This document shows, piece after piece, positions 18,273-31,183 of a DNA stretch of 50,506 nucleotides. This DNA is from Acanthaster planci (Eukaryota > Echinodermata > Asteroidea > Valvatida > Acanthasteridae). Each line of letters begins with the position of its first letter. The first letter of the stretch is position 1. Under the pieces are notes generated by a model. The model was not told where the DNA came from, did no database searches, and saw only the letters and a list, made by a program, of their open reading frames with translations. The translations under genes and the position numbers were made by a program. The stretch spans positions 1 to 50,506 of the forward strand of contig NW_019091472.1 in assembly GCF_001949145.1 (NCBI RefSeq), in the 5' to 3' direction.

Positions 18273-19690
18273 TCACAATGCAAAAGCTTTCCTTTGATCT
18301 AGATTACACAAGGCCAAAGGGATATCATTATGATTAGCCAACGGACCACTTTCTCTAATGACATTAGTGTCATCCCGAATTGAACGATCAGGTACAGAAT
18401 AAGACTGGTTAAGGTGAACTAAGTCCCCTATTACATTTTTAAGTCGATTAGCAATAGTCTTGGCAATAATTTTATAATCCGTATTTAAGAGTGACATCGG
18501 CAGCCATCAGTTGGTAATGTCTATATTATCTCCTTGTTTTGGCAGGAGGGAAATGACGCCTCTTCTGCACGACAGTGGTAAAGAACCTGAACGGATGCTT
18601 TTTGAAAGACATTTAAAAAAATTCTCTATCATCAAAGTCCAATAGCACTGAAAAAAATCATCGGTGAGGCCATCCAAACCTGGCGTTTTATTTTCATTTA
18701 GCTATTTAGCTAAGGGCATATCTGTTTCAAGCGGATCTGGATCGCAATCAGTGATACGACATTATTGGTTCACTGATACCAGAACCTGCCTAAAATGGAT
18801 AGCACGAACCATCTTTGGGATCATTGATCGCGATCTAGATCCGTGTGAAACATGATTGCGGATTTCGGCCAAATCCTCTGTAATATTACCATCCCCTATA
18901 CTGACTGGTCTGTGGGTCTTGGCGGAGGATTTATGTTTTGCTAAATTAAAGAAACCACTAATGAAAGAATCACTTTCGCTTTCCAACTGGAAGCAAGAGC
19001 GTATGAGGGCGCCCTGTACTTTTTGGATATAAATCTTGTTAAGGGCATTCCTCTTTTCTCGGAGAAAAAGAACTATTTCTTGTGTAAGAGTCGGAGACGA
19101 TTGTAAAGAATCAATATTACTTTGAATCAGAGATCATTTTTCACCCCAGATATTTTCCATACATTTGGGTGATATTTTTAATGGAGGTTGTACCCATATC
19201 CCACCAGACAGGACTATCTTCGTAAGAAGAAAACACGTTCTTCCATTTTGTCCTGAATTTAGAAATAATACGCCTGCAGGCCTATATTTAGCCTTTTAGA
19301 ACGGAATTGTTATAATGCCAGTAGGCACTTCCTGTAGTGTGGAGGGCAACTTCGCTGTGATCTGACAGAGAGCACGGAATATCACATTCGATAACAGAAG
19401 GAATGAAGCCAACGATCCAATCTAGCTTTTGATATAATCTTTTTGGCGTTGTTTTTACTCGTAAACCAGGTGTACTTATTCTGGCGTGGATTTCTTTACG
19501 CCAGATGTCACAGAAAAAACTGACTAACTAAACTGAAAAGACTAGTAGCCGTTTTGTGACTCTTTTCATTATTTACATTCAATCTGTCTAAGATTGGATC
19601 AGTAGCGGAATTGAAATCCCCAGCAATAATATCCGCATCGATTTGTTGAGAACAGTGCTGTTCTAGACATTGTTGGGAGTCACGTTATCA
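18273..19690 (-). mobile_element. L1/Tx1-like LINE, endonuclease to reverse transcriptase, decayed
   Basis: The minus strand from about 19,690 reads, in shifting frames: GDFNSATDP then LDRL (APE endonuclease); RLYQKLDWIVGFIPSVI then CSLSDHSEVALHTT (endonuclease end with the SDH motif); QLESESDSFISGFFNLAKHK (linker); SCRRGVISLLPKQGD (start of RT); and MSLLNTDYKIIAKTIANRLK then LNQSYSVPDRS from 18,497 (RT blocks). The palm YADD region is not reached. Multiple stops make it inactive. Confidence 0.75.
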
Positions 19691-22600
19691 ACCTGTGGAA
19701 TATCCCCTTTATACAAATTAATGATAAACACTTCAATCACGTTTAACTTGAACTTAAAGTACGTAACTATCAAAAACAACATTTTGACTCAGCACACAAT
19801 AGTTAGGTTTAATGATAATCGCTACACCTATCCTCTAGATTTTCCAGGAGTACAGTTAGCTTGGTATGGCCACCTTTTACACACGGGAGAGGAAGCCGGC
19901 GAATCATTAATCTCTCTTAGAAAAACAATATCCGGATTAGGACAGTAATGTTGGATAAACAACTGAAAAGCACGAGAGATAGCCATTACAAAATAAAACA
20001 ATTGCAGGCCTATGTGAGAATTATTTCCGTCATCCAAACTCTTGATCAATTTACTTACTCTTGACTGCACATTCTTCTTGAGCAGAGGGGCACTGCGCAC
20101 GGGTTTCAGTTGTCTAACCAACTTGAAACCCGGCATGCCGCTGGTGAATTTTTTGTTTTTGGCTATTTCTGCGTGCTTTTTTCCCGAGATTTGACACTTG
20201 ACAAAAAGTGAGACATCTGTTTGCTGCTGAGTTGGTAAATGGAGAGAGGCAAATTGTGCTCTTTCCCCGCAAACACATTGATGTTTTGCAACGTGATAGA
20301 CACGTTATGCCTAATGTTTTCATAAAATGGTCTTAGAAACGTTTTAATGACGTTTTCTATTTAAAGTAACGTTGGCGAAATGTCTTTGCAATGTTTCATT
20401 AGCCTTACGTTGAAACATCAAACTAATGTGTTCGTGGCAATACTGTCATTTTTGTGAATGATACTAGAGCAACATGGTCTTGCAAACATTTTTATGACAT
20501 CTGTATGACTTTTTAACGAAACGTATAAGCAATGTTTTTACTAAGTTATGTTGATGTACAATTAAATGAATAATCACAATAACTTCACTGAACTTCACGT
20601 CTTATTTGCCTCCAATCAACATGCAGCTTCACTGCAATCTTAATTTTCCACTTGTTCCTGCAACAAATGAATCCCCAGGGCAATCGTCCACATGTTCCTG
20701 CAATAAATGAATCCAAGGCATTACATCCACCATTGTATTCTGAAATCGGAACACACATAAGGGTGCATCCTAGTAGACCAGTAATACGTCCGCCGAACTC
20801 ATTAATAAAAGTTACTGTGACTGGTAAACTCTCAGAAAAAATTCCAAAAACAGTGACGTATCATACCACTTTAATGACGAGTTATGACTGACAGCAAGTT
20901 TAACAGTGCTGTTATAGTGTGCGTTGTATCTGTGGTGACTGTTACTGTGTGACTGTGGTTCAATCTGCAATCAACAATACGGTACAGTAAATACAATAAC
21001 CATCTGCATGTGAACTGGCTTAAAAGAATCCTCATTAAAAGGTGAAGTGAAGTAAATATACCGGACGATTTACAATCCAAAACAATGCCTTGAGTCAATA
21101 TGAGCACTCTATCAAGAGTCAAAAAAATGTGTCTTAACCATGCCCTGAAATACACACCAAATGTCAAAGCTATCTTCCAAATTCAACTCTTCAGGTACAT
21201 ACTTCAACATTATATATCCAAAATCCTCCTATTCATAATACGCTATACATACACGTGTGGAACTGACCGAACTGACCATGGTCCGACATGTCAAATTTAC
21301 ATACATGTACTCGATGTTTATCGTGCCCAAAATGATTATTTCTACATGTATCTCCCTCCGTATACATCTTAACACATAAGCTGTAATTACAAGTAACCCA
21401 GAACATGTACTACAACATTGGGCGTATCATAAAATTCAAACAAATGTCAGTGGATTTCTTCGACGAACTTTAGCGAAATGCAAAACGTGCGAGCAAGAGG
21501 ATGATGGCCCAACGCCCTCTAGGGTTCATAAGAAATCTTCGCTTCTAACGTCACCTTCAATAGAATAAGTGATGGACATCCGCTACAGTAACACACTCAA
21601 AATATTCTACATTAAAGGGTCATGAGAGCCATGGAACTGGAGAATTGAAGAAATATGCCACTGAACCTCTGGCCGGACTCAGGGCTTCCAATTCTGAGCA
21701 ATTTGGGTGCAATCTGGTCCGAAAGTGGCACTATTTGAGCCATTTTGCAGAAAGATGCATTTTCAAAATGGCTACTTTTTCAGGCAGTGAAATTTCCTTC
21801 ATTTTAGGGGTGGTCTGCTTTTGGTGTTAATTTCTCAAAAATTCATTTGTCAACCCACTAAAATTGAAAAGGAAAACGAAAGAGGACATGTCGAACATCT
21901 TTTTTTCTGTGCAGCCTGAACACCTATTAAAGTTGTATTATTCAAATATTTGTGAAGTGCGGGGATTTATCACTGCTGTCTCAGGAAATTTATTTGCTGC
22001 GGTGGCACCGATGGGTTAATGCACATTTGGGAGTAGTACAACGTAGATAAACACCTGCTATACGCCACAGTTTGCTATCTTGTGTAGTCTATGGATCGTA
22101 TTTATGTGCTCCTATATCACTCTCCTCCTTAGTCACAGTAAGCACACGAAGAAAATTATTGTATTGGATTACTTTCACTATTTTAGTCAATTTGTTTCTC
22201 TGAAACTTTGAATCATCAAACTCTACAACATTATGTTTCATTGACGTACTCTAAAAGGCTATCTCTATTGAGTAAAAGTGAAAAGTTTGGTGATTAAAAT
22301 AACAGAACTGCAACAATACGTGATACCCACTCCCTCTTGGGGTCAATATGTAAATTGAGGTCAAAGCGACATTGCAATGATATTTTTACAACATTGTGCA
22401 TTGAAATAACGGCATTACAATAACATGCGAACACTGTCATACAACACCGACCAACAGTCACAACATTCATATTAAGCATAGTATTTTGAAACATTCCTTG
22501 CAGTTAGACAGGAATAACATTTTCACTGCATCAAATTGAAAATTGATTTTATTTTAACAAGGTTATTTTTGGCAAAATTTTCAAACGTTATTTTGTGATT

Positions 22601-24758
22601 CGTAAACATTGTAGACACTTTCCTGGACCCAAATGTCGATGGAAATGCATTTATCAGAATGTTTGACTTTTTATATTTATTCGACGTTTTTTACATCTAA
22701 AATTAGTTTGATTCCGAAACATCATCGAAACATGTCACAAACAAAACAACAATGTTAAAATGATATTTTGAGAACATCGGTGTGCTTTGTTTATCCTCTT
22801 TCTCAAATATGTCTCAAACGTCAAATTGTGATTTTTAATAACAACTTATGACGTTATGTTCAACGCATTTATACGTCAGCAATAGTTTTAAGAATGTCAC
22901 AAATATATTAGTATAATATTAGTACGATATTTTCTGATCAAGGTAGCTACAGTTTTACAAGTACATTATGTCAACATCATTTTCATTTGAACTTGGAACT
23001 ATCAATAAAATGTTGTTACTATAATGTTTTGAAGAACTGAATCTCGTAAAATATATTTATTTAATAAGCGAGTTTTATATATTGAAATTTTACGTTAAAG
23101 TGAATTATTTAAACGTAAGTTTACTTTCCGTTGATTCAAACATTAATAACACGTTTTGAAAATGTTATCAACACTGGTACGTAACATTTCCTTGATATTC
23201 ATTCAGCATATTGGCTACAGCAATACAAGTACATGTATATTGAATTCACATCTTTCAAGCAGTACCACTATCTTTCAGTACCACTACAATAATGTTTACA
23301 TGATGTTGAGAAATTATCACATCCACTCAACACATTTTAAATATTAACCCATTTCAAATAAACGTTGGTGAAGCTCTCATCTATTCAAAGACTTATACAT
23401 TGTTTTAAGAATGTTATTATCACCACATCATACGTCATAATAACAGCTTTTAAACATCTTAAGCACTGCTATAAATACACGTGCAGGTAATATTCTCAAA
23501 ACATATACAGGTGAACAAATTTTGTAACTTCTAAATAATGTGAGAACAATATACACTTCAGCAATATTTGTTTCTCGCTATAAACCTGTGGCAAATATTT
23601 ATCAAAAACAATTAGATAACATCAATTTAATATGTCAGATAAAACATCAAGTTGGGCGCATTTGCATAATGTTATTACAACGTTTCTGTTCATTACATAA
23701 TGGAATTGTCCATCTCGATTTCACTGACACGTGTTATTTCATGAGATGTATCGTCGTGAGACGGTCTCAGTGAAGATGGGGTGTGCATGTTATTAATTAT
23801 GGCCTGTTAAAGAGAAGGTCGTGCTAGTTTCAGAACTAGATCGTTTAGCGATTTTTTTCGGGGGCACACAGTCTTAAATTTGAGTGGTCTTTTATGAGGG
23901 GAGAAGGAGAAGGCTTTCGCTTCGCAACAGCCTCTGAAAAGAACACTCTCCAAGGAACGGGGGAGAACCCCAGATACTGATTGGCTAAGTTGGTTTGTAT
24001 ACGTCCAGCTCGGGGGAGGGGGATGTTGGTGGAGATCGGGGTTCGGGGGAGGGACAGGGATGGGGATGGTGGATGTTGGGAAAGGGATGATTTGATGGGT
24101 GAGTTGGGGTGAGTTAAGGTAGTCACCAGAGGAGGGTTTTCTGTCATAGGCCTATTCTTGGGATTTATGGAAGACTTTGGCCGGTGTTTAGGACCTGATT
24201 TTTAGAATGCAAAGGCAAAATACTTGGCAACATCGGTAGAAAAAAGTATTCTGTATTTCTCTCCAGCATATGAGATATTGCTGTGGAATATTGATATACG
24301 TACATGTACTTCACGTCTGACGACATTACGTGAGAGTATATTTATTGTACATAAAGAAGATTACAATCATCCTCCTTACACAAACAATATTGCTCAGTAA
24401 ACTGTACAAAGAAGAAGAGAGGAGAGGAGAGGAGAGGGTTTGCAGATTTTGCAGTATCAGTATTGACTTGGGAGGCATGTCAATTTATCAGTTAATATAA
24501 GTATTAAAATAAGTAGTATTATTTTTAGTAATAAGTATTAAAATCTGTACTGTGAGTCTCTTATCGCGACCAAATGTAATCGGATATCAAAGTTCAAAAG
24601 GCGATAAAGCAGTATGGATCAACGAACAACAGTAAACATATGATACAGTGTATACGTGGATGCAACAAATGGATTCAGCTGCCACAGTCCTGTAACATAT
24701 TCTTACCGTTGGAGGCTTTTATCCAGCATACTACGATTGTACTACTTTTTATAAGCTA
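19691..24758. other. Long non-coding stretch, old AT-rich repeats
   Basis: No frame carries recognisable domains. At 20,330-20,560 and 22,540-23,470 many degenerate copies of words such as TTTTAAGAATGTTATTA, ACGTTTTGAAAATGTTAT and AACATTTTTATGACAT recur, suggesting an ancient tandem or dispersed AT-rich repeat family. A GGAGAG run lies at 24,410-24,437. At 23,850-24,130 is a GC-richer stretch with GGGGGAGGG runs, possibly upstream regulatory DNA for the exon at 24,759. Confidence 0.45.
24410..24437. repeat. (GGAGA)n purine repeat
   Basis: AGAAGAAGAGAGGAGAGGAG followed by AGGAGAGG. Simple purine tract. Confidence 0.85.
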
Positions 24759-25243
24759 ATGGCAAAAACGTCAGCAAAACAACAAAAGACTGTCAAGTCC
24801 AGGCAATTCTCTCAAAGTCCTCTGCAAGGGCGCGGCGAATATGAAACCTCGGGTAACGCTCATGCTAACCGTCACCACAGTGTTACGGTCCTGATACTAG
24901 CAGCTACTGTGGCAACGATTGGTCTTGCTACAATGTTCATAGTGCGTGAAGATCCCGATAGTGGTCTCCACATTACGGATGCCGATGCACAAGAATTGTC
25001 TATTCAAAAGGCAACGCTCAGTTCACAGAAGCAAGCTGACAAGAGGGTTGGCGAATCTGACCGACTAGGGGCACGAAATATGTTCAATCAGGAATTACAA
25101 GCACCAGGTCCCAACCACATGAAAGAATTCCAGGAAACGATCTTGAAGCAGCTCCAACCCAAGGACATCACAGTGTCAGGACGGCCTGTCAGGGTTCGTG
25201 AGTTAACAGGCAACAAAGGGCGACCAGGAGCAGCATCCATTCG
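24759..25243 (+). CDS. First exon of a host type II membrane protein, possibly prolyl-4-hydroxylase-like
   Basis: ATG at 24,759 opens a frame with a basic N-terminus (MAKTSAKQQKTVKSRQF), a single membrane segment at about residues 43-62 (VTVLILAATVATIGLATMFI) and a long lumenal hydrophilic stalk (KEFQETILKQLQPKDI, then SGRPVRVRELTGNKG). Positive residues before the segment predict type II topology. The codon frame runs on to 25,457, but from about 25,244 the composition becomes intronic. A donor CG|GTCAGT at 25,243 has phase 2, matching the acceptor at 32,821, so I end the exon there; TCA|GTAAGC at 25,246 is an alternative. The combination with the 32.8-kb exon suggests a P4HTM-like membrane-anchored oxygenase. 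Confidence 0.5.
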
Positions 25244-25564
25244 GTCAGTAAGCGCTTACAGCATTGACCCACAATTTTTGAAACTGATATATACTTATGC
25301 GATATATACGTATGCACTTATTAAAGATATGGTACAAACCATGCAAACTTCATTTTTCATGCACCTACTCTGCAAATGTGCCTTTTCCTATTCTTCGATG
25401 CATGTCGGACAGTTCAGATTTCTATTTAACTGTTCTGGTTGGTGGGCCGGGGATTAGTAACAGTCTTTAAAAATTAAACTATTTTCTTTATGATTAATAA
25501 GGCATTCAAGTACAAGATCGGGCCTCTTGAATAACAGACCAATCCATTAAACCCGCCCCGTTGT

Positions 25565-25605
25565 GTTCTGACCACTGATCTCTATAATGAAATCTGGATA
25601 GCGCA
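25565..25605. repeat. Dispersed repeat copy 1 (inverted partner at 30,246-30,290)
   Basis: ACCACTGATCTC ... TCTATAATGAAATCTGGATAGCGC recurs as its reverse complement at 30,246-30,290 (TATCCAGATTTTATTATAGA then GATCAGTGGT). The pair is separated by about 4.7 kb. Likely two copies of a short dispersed element, in opposite orientation. Confidence 0.6.
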
Positions 25606-25872
25606 TGCAAAATAGGTGCTGCACAAACAAAATGACGCCACCACTCGACCGCTCAGATCAGGCCGCAATGATACTCCCATTTTGGCGAGTTTTAACGTAC
25701 ATCGTATCTGACGAGACGCAGTATTCTCCACATGCTGGCTTTTAAAGTACCATTTTTCAACAAGTCTTTATTCAATTTATACCTTCATTCTCAGTGAGTC
25801 ATACAAGAATCACAAATGAATCGTAACGATGTGTAGTAAGTAGCTTGCCCGGACAACGGAGACCTAGGCCAT

Positions 25873-25905
25873 GGCTAAACCATGGAGGTGATTCTACCTC
25901 CATGG
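25873..25905. repeat. Short palindrome with direct repeats
   Basis: CCATGGAGGT (25,880-25,889) and ACCTCCATGG (25,896-25,905) form a perfect 10-bp stem with a 6-nt loop. CCATGGCTAAA is also directly repeated on each side. Confidence 0.75.
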
Positions 25906-26308
25906 CTAAACAAACAGCCCCGGCATGATGCTGGCCATGTCGCGTGTTCATGTACGTGTACATGTCCTTCCTCCGTGGTAGGCCTGTCACTAAACATTAG
26001 GTGTGCACGCAGTAATTGTCCGACTGACACAATTTATTGTAAATTCCTGGGAAGAGTTCTAACTACGCCAGTAATTATTCCCTGCAGTGACATATAAGCA
26101 AAAACATGTCCAGAAAAGTTCAATTTAGGAGTGAAAAACCAAGTCATTTATTTAGAAAACATAGCCTAGGATTTGTGCACAGAGTGCAGGTGTCAAGCAG
26201 CGTCCGCATGGAATTTTTTCCAAATTCTTTCTCTTTAATGTAAAATTAAAGGTGAGAAAGAGTTTCGTTAAGACTATGTGTCTGAGCATCCCAATCCCGT
26301 GACACTGT

Positions 26309-26760
26309 TACGCCCCAACTATAGCATTAGTCCCAACTATAATTTGGCCCGTTCTAGACCAGTAAACAGGGCGCCCCTGGGAGGAGGGAGGAGTATTCGT
26401 TGGGCCCTGTTTACGGGTCTAGGCCCGTCCTAACTATAGTTGGGCCCGTCTCAACTAGAGTGTTACAGTTGGGCCAGCCCAACTACAGCAGAGAGGTCCT
26501 GTGTGCATGATGTGCCCAGCATGTGGCAAAGTACATGTAATGTTGTTTACAAATGTAATGTCACTGGTCATAGGGCTAGGCTAGATGATGAACAGACATG
26601 ACAGGTGAAGTGCTGAATTTTAGATGAATTGTGTCAAGTGTGTGACACATTGACTTCGATAATGTTGAGACATTTCCCACAGACATTGGCTAACAATAGT
26701 AGGGCCAGCCCAGCTGCAGCACTACAGTTGAGACTGTCCCAACTATAGTTGGGACTTATG
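26309..26760. repeat. Foldback cluster of CCCAACTATAGTTGGG motifs
   Basis: CCCAACTATAG or its complement occurs at least six times (about 26,315, 26,332, 26,430, 26,470, 26,698 and 26,738). Inside, TCTAGACCAGTAAACAGGGC (26,354 on) faces CCCTGTTTACGGGTCTAG (26,405 on) as an inverted repeat. It resembles a foldback/MITE element about 450 bp long. Confidence 0.6.
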
Positions 26761-27267
26761 CTGTACTTGGGCCTAACAACACCAAGTACACACTGGAGAC
26801 ATTTCATGATAGCACTGACATGGCATGCATGAAATTTTAGAAAACACTTGTTCGGACAAAAAGTTGTCTATAGGCCTAAATTGCTGCAGATAAGCCAAGG
26901 GCATTCTTTTTACAGCTTTATTGCCTCGACTTACATTTGAGAAGGGGAATTTAAGAAATAATGACGTTGGGCCAGAATGAAGATAAACACTTTATTATCT
27001 TTTGAGTGTGTACCGTTGACTGGCAAACAGTATGTGTACATAAAAACCAAACAAAAAAGTGAACCTCATTTTTTGTCAGAAAAGAGGCTACAATTGTAAT
27101 ATTTACAATGTATATATGTTTTTAAATGAAAAAAATTTACATGACCTCCTCCTACTAGCTGTGAAGCTATTTACATAAATCAATGTATACATATAATATT
27201 TGTGGAATATAATCATGGAGTATAATTTTTTTTATATATCATGTACAAAAGGACACAATAATTGTAA

Positions 27268-27326
27268 TTAACCCTAACACTCCTCAATCCTCCAACAGGT
27301 GAAGGATTGAGGAGGGTTAGGGTTAA
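27268..27326. repeat. 24-bp-arm hairpin containing telomere-like hexamers
   Basis: Arms 27,268-27,291 and 27,303-27,326 match with one mismatch around an 11-nt loop. The outer ends are TTAACCCTAAC and GTTAGGGTTAA, so the arms begin with the animal telomere repeat. The inner part is CTCCTCAATCCT. Confidence 0.85.
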
Positions 27327-30245
27327 TGTACATGTACACCAGATTTTCCGTCAAATACACAGTCAACATGACCACTTCCAACCTCCTGTGGGGCCATTTC
27401 CATAAACTTGTATGTACATTATGGAAGAGAATATTCTTTTAATGTTCCAGGGACATAAAGCCACAACAATTGTGACCTGTAACACTGAATGTTATAACCC
27501 ATGAAATGCACACAGGATCATCTAAGCCCATTTGGACTATTCACATAGAGATTTTTGGTATATGTACTATACACAGTGTAAACATCTTTTTAAAAATGAC
27601 ATAGGGCTTATGTGGAGTATGCTGGAATATAATCCAAGATGGCAGATGTGGGATTTTCAATCAGAACTGAATAACCCGAAAAAATTAGATCATCATCTCC
27701 CAATGTTGATGATTTGAACCCTGTTCAATATTTTGATCCCCCTCCTCCATTTCACTACCATGGACATGTTCCTGGCAATTACAAAATGGTTGTGCATATG
27801 TGGTAGAAATCTGGTACATGTGGTATAATAACCAGTCAACATTTTCATGGACTGATCTGTTGTTTACTTGTAACTTTGTAGATTAGAAAGTAATTCTGAT
27901 TATAACTTAAAACAAAGAAATATTGACATAGTACCAGTGGAATCGAACCACTCTGAGCAATGCTCAAGGAAAAACATATACTGAATGACCAAGAGCACAC
28001 TAAGTCAACCTGAGGTGCTTTTCATCAGTAAGAGTGAGCCAACACAACATTGTAATAGGAAAAATACGTCCTCACACAAGTATTGCAATTAATCCAACAA
28101 ATGCACACTACTTAATACAGGTCATGAATTGATAAATTCATATATACTATATACACCATGATTTGCTTCGACCAATTCTAAGTACCCTTCCAAAATGGAT
28201 TATAAGGGCAATGAGCCCCGAGCTGGACCAAGAGAGGGAGCAAGTTTCCAAGCAATGCAGGCTTCTTTAGTAACTGAACTTAGCTGGCTCACAAATGCCT
28301 GTAAAGTGTACACAGTATAGTCGCATCGCTACCAACAAAATGAACACCCCTGACCAACACAGCTCTTTTCAACTGATGAGGGGATGCTTCTGCTCGAAAC
28401 AAATAGAAAAATTATATTTCAAAAGTGAATAATTAAAGTTCTGCTGCAAAAGCATGTTTTCTCACATGGTCAGTTCACAGGGAATACACATAGTAGGTAG
28501 CAGTGAAATTCAAATTTTTTCCAAAACAATAGCCTATCCAAATGTAACACATCAGATCTTGCAGAAAAGATGCACGAACTACAAGTATAACATTGTTCTT
28601 AAAGTTAGATACTCAGAAAAATCAGCTTACACATGTATGTCAGATCACGAAGAAACAATACAGAGCTTCAAGTGAATTTTTAAGTAAGTGGAAATATGAC
28701 AAGCTATATTTACCATATGTGTAGGCTTCTTCCCAATTACGAAAACAGCTGAGATTTTGTAGATGGTGAAAAAAGGTTAAAAAGTAACAGTACAGGTACA
28801 GGGCACCCCCTTTAAAAGGAGCAGTCTGGTCATTCTTAATCAAAGCATGATTCTTTGAATTGATACGAGCACTTATCTCTCCTCGTTTTATGATCCACAC
28901 ATTCAGATGAGAGTAGTGCCCCCAAGGAAATTCTAAATATGGGAAAAAGTTGTCTTGCCTTTGATGAACTTCATCATAACTACAAGGAAAAAGTATTGTA
29001 CCCTGCCCAGACTCATCTTTGGTGGTTGTGTGTAAAATATTTGGGGAGTCAAGAAAATTGTCAAATGATTTCCTAGAAAAGCATGGAATTTTTCAGTCCC
29101 AGAGTAATTTTTCTTTCAACCTTTCGCAACAAGTCACCTGTTATGTTGTGATAATATTTGAAGAAAAATCTGGAGGCAAGTTTCTGTATTCTTTCCAAAA
29201 CAGCAGAATTCCAAACCTACTTACAGCTAGCATCCCCAATTAGGTGAGCTTTATAAATGGCACACAGACTCTGGATTCACTCTGTGCCCTGAGCCTCGCC
29301 ACCATACACATTATGCAGTCAAAGAGGGTGGAAGTTGACCTGTATGTTTGAGATTTAATTCCTTGTCCATTTTTTTTGTTACAATAGACTTCTTTACCGA
29401 TGATGTTATACAATGTTTACGCGTGAACTTTTCTAGGGTGTTGTGTTGTTCCTGGGCCCTTACTGGCTGCAGAAGTATAGTGTCATTAGAGCAACAGAAG
29501 TATTCACTACTGGTTGAAATGCTTTGCTATCTCTTTCTCAGTGAAGGTAAAGATAAATTCCCAAAACAAAATCCCTTACATTAACAAAGTAGGCCTACTT
29601 CTGGGGTATGGACGTTGGCTTTCTAGTAGTAGTCAAGTCTCTCAAAGTGACTGTCTATTCGCTTCTTGTCAGAGCTGTGTTGTGTGTGCAGGCCAGGTTT
29701 TTTTTCAGTAGGCAGTACGGGGCCGAATTTCAAGGTTATTTCTTGGACTACTGACCGTATGTGCTCAAGGCGTACCCAGAGCCAACAAAAAGACTTTATT
29801 TTGACACAGTTACCTTTTTTGTTCTGGAAAACTGACAATTTTTTAACCCCAAGCCTACTGTCCCAATTCCCGTGTCCGAACACTTCTCACATCGACGTGT
29901 AGTCATGACGGTACTCGGTAGGCCTATGCTGTGGGCCGCCTAACCATTACTTCAGCTGATGAGGCACTAAAGTCTCAACGTCATTCTTTTTCACTGTGTC
30001 ACTTAGTGGTGAAATGCTTGACCTGCCTATTTTTGCAGTTAACTGCCCAACACGACGGGCTTTGGGTTTGTCGTTTATGGAAACTGACCGAGGAAAACTG
30101 TGATAAACATGCAATCGCCGGCCGTGGACATGGTGGAGAACGTGTGGCACGTAGGCCTACATGTACAATGTTTACATATCCGTTCCGTTGTTAATGTTTT
30201 GGGAGAAGCAATATGGCGGTCGGTTACGTCAACATGAACAGCCAA

Positions 30246-30290
30246 CGCGCTATCCAGATTTTATTATAGAAATCAGTGAGATCAGTGGTT
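30246..30290. repeat. Dispersed repeat copy 2
   Basis: Reverse complement of the copy at 25,565-25,605, carrying GCGCTATCCAGATTTTATTA and ATCAGTGGTTCTGG, with a few indels between copies. Confidence 0.6.
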
Positions 30291-31183
30291 CTGGCCAGTC
30301 ACAATCATGATTTATGTCCAGTACACGCGTGCATAAAAGTCCGCCATGCGTGCGCGTGCACGCGCGTATGATGCGCACGGCTGGAACACGCAGTGGAGAA
30401 GGATCCGTATCCGGTTCGTACGTGTAACGTCACTTCAGTTTAAACCACGGTCACTGCACACGTGAATTCTTGAGTTGGCAATACGCCGTGTTTTCTCCAC
30501 TTTTTTCCTGTAAGACGAGGCCTGTCACGTCTAATTGTAGGAATAAGAAGTTTAGCCCCCATCATTCCAATGCTGTCAGAAACATCAAATACCGTCTGCC
30601 ATGACCACATCACCAACGCACAATTTGTACAGAAAGCTACTGTGTTCAACGACATATTTGTCACTTGCCCTGCCACCCCACCCCTCCGATGCAGGATATT
30701 ACACCCTGTGGTGTTATACCTATCAAATATTTGATTGTATTGTTTGATTTATAAGAAGACCATGTTGATGATAGTGCTGCAAGATTTGATGGCCTTTCTA
30801 AGAATACCTCAAAACAGTCAATAATCACAGTTATTTTTTGACCAAAGTGTGTTTTAAATGACATGGGCATGGTTTCCATCAACTGTTGACGATCCGGCCA
30901 ATATATTAGTGGCTTTTACTTCGCGTACACGGTATCAATTATATTCAAAAAACAATTTGGATGATGTCGACTTATGTACATGAAATCGGTTTCCAAGGTC
31001 CATATGTGAAAGATTTAGCCGAAGTTTCATTAGAGTGAAATGTCATTGTTGAAATGTAGTTAAACTGTTCAAGAATGTATGTGGTATAAACACTTCAAGA
31101 AAATTAAAAAGTGCAACTAGTACAGCAAAACTTGGAAGTCCTGTGTCATGCCTACCATTTTCATCATTGCCTTTGAAGATTCC

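Larger units (their letters stand above)
25906..31183. other. Non-coding, presumed host intron with repeats
   Basis: Between the two plus-strand host exons. No frame carries a recognised domain. It holds the CCCAACTATAG foldback cluster, the telomere-like hairpin and the second dispersed repeat copy (all listed), and TGGAATCGAACCA at about 27,950, which resembles the T-arm of a tRNA or tRNA-derived SINE on the minus strand without a full cloverleaf. ATATGGCGGTCGG near 30,213 is YY1-like. Confidence 0.45.

Noticed and set aside
24759-25457. Single 232-aa protein
   Set aside because: After about 25,243 the residues become random and hydrophobic and two candidate splice donors occur there, so the full frame probably reads into an intron.
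27945-28025. tRNA-like sequence on the minus strand (GGTTCGATTCC)
   Set aside because: The T-arm is good, but the acceptor stem does not pair and the A box is weak; at best a SINE remnant.
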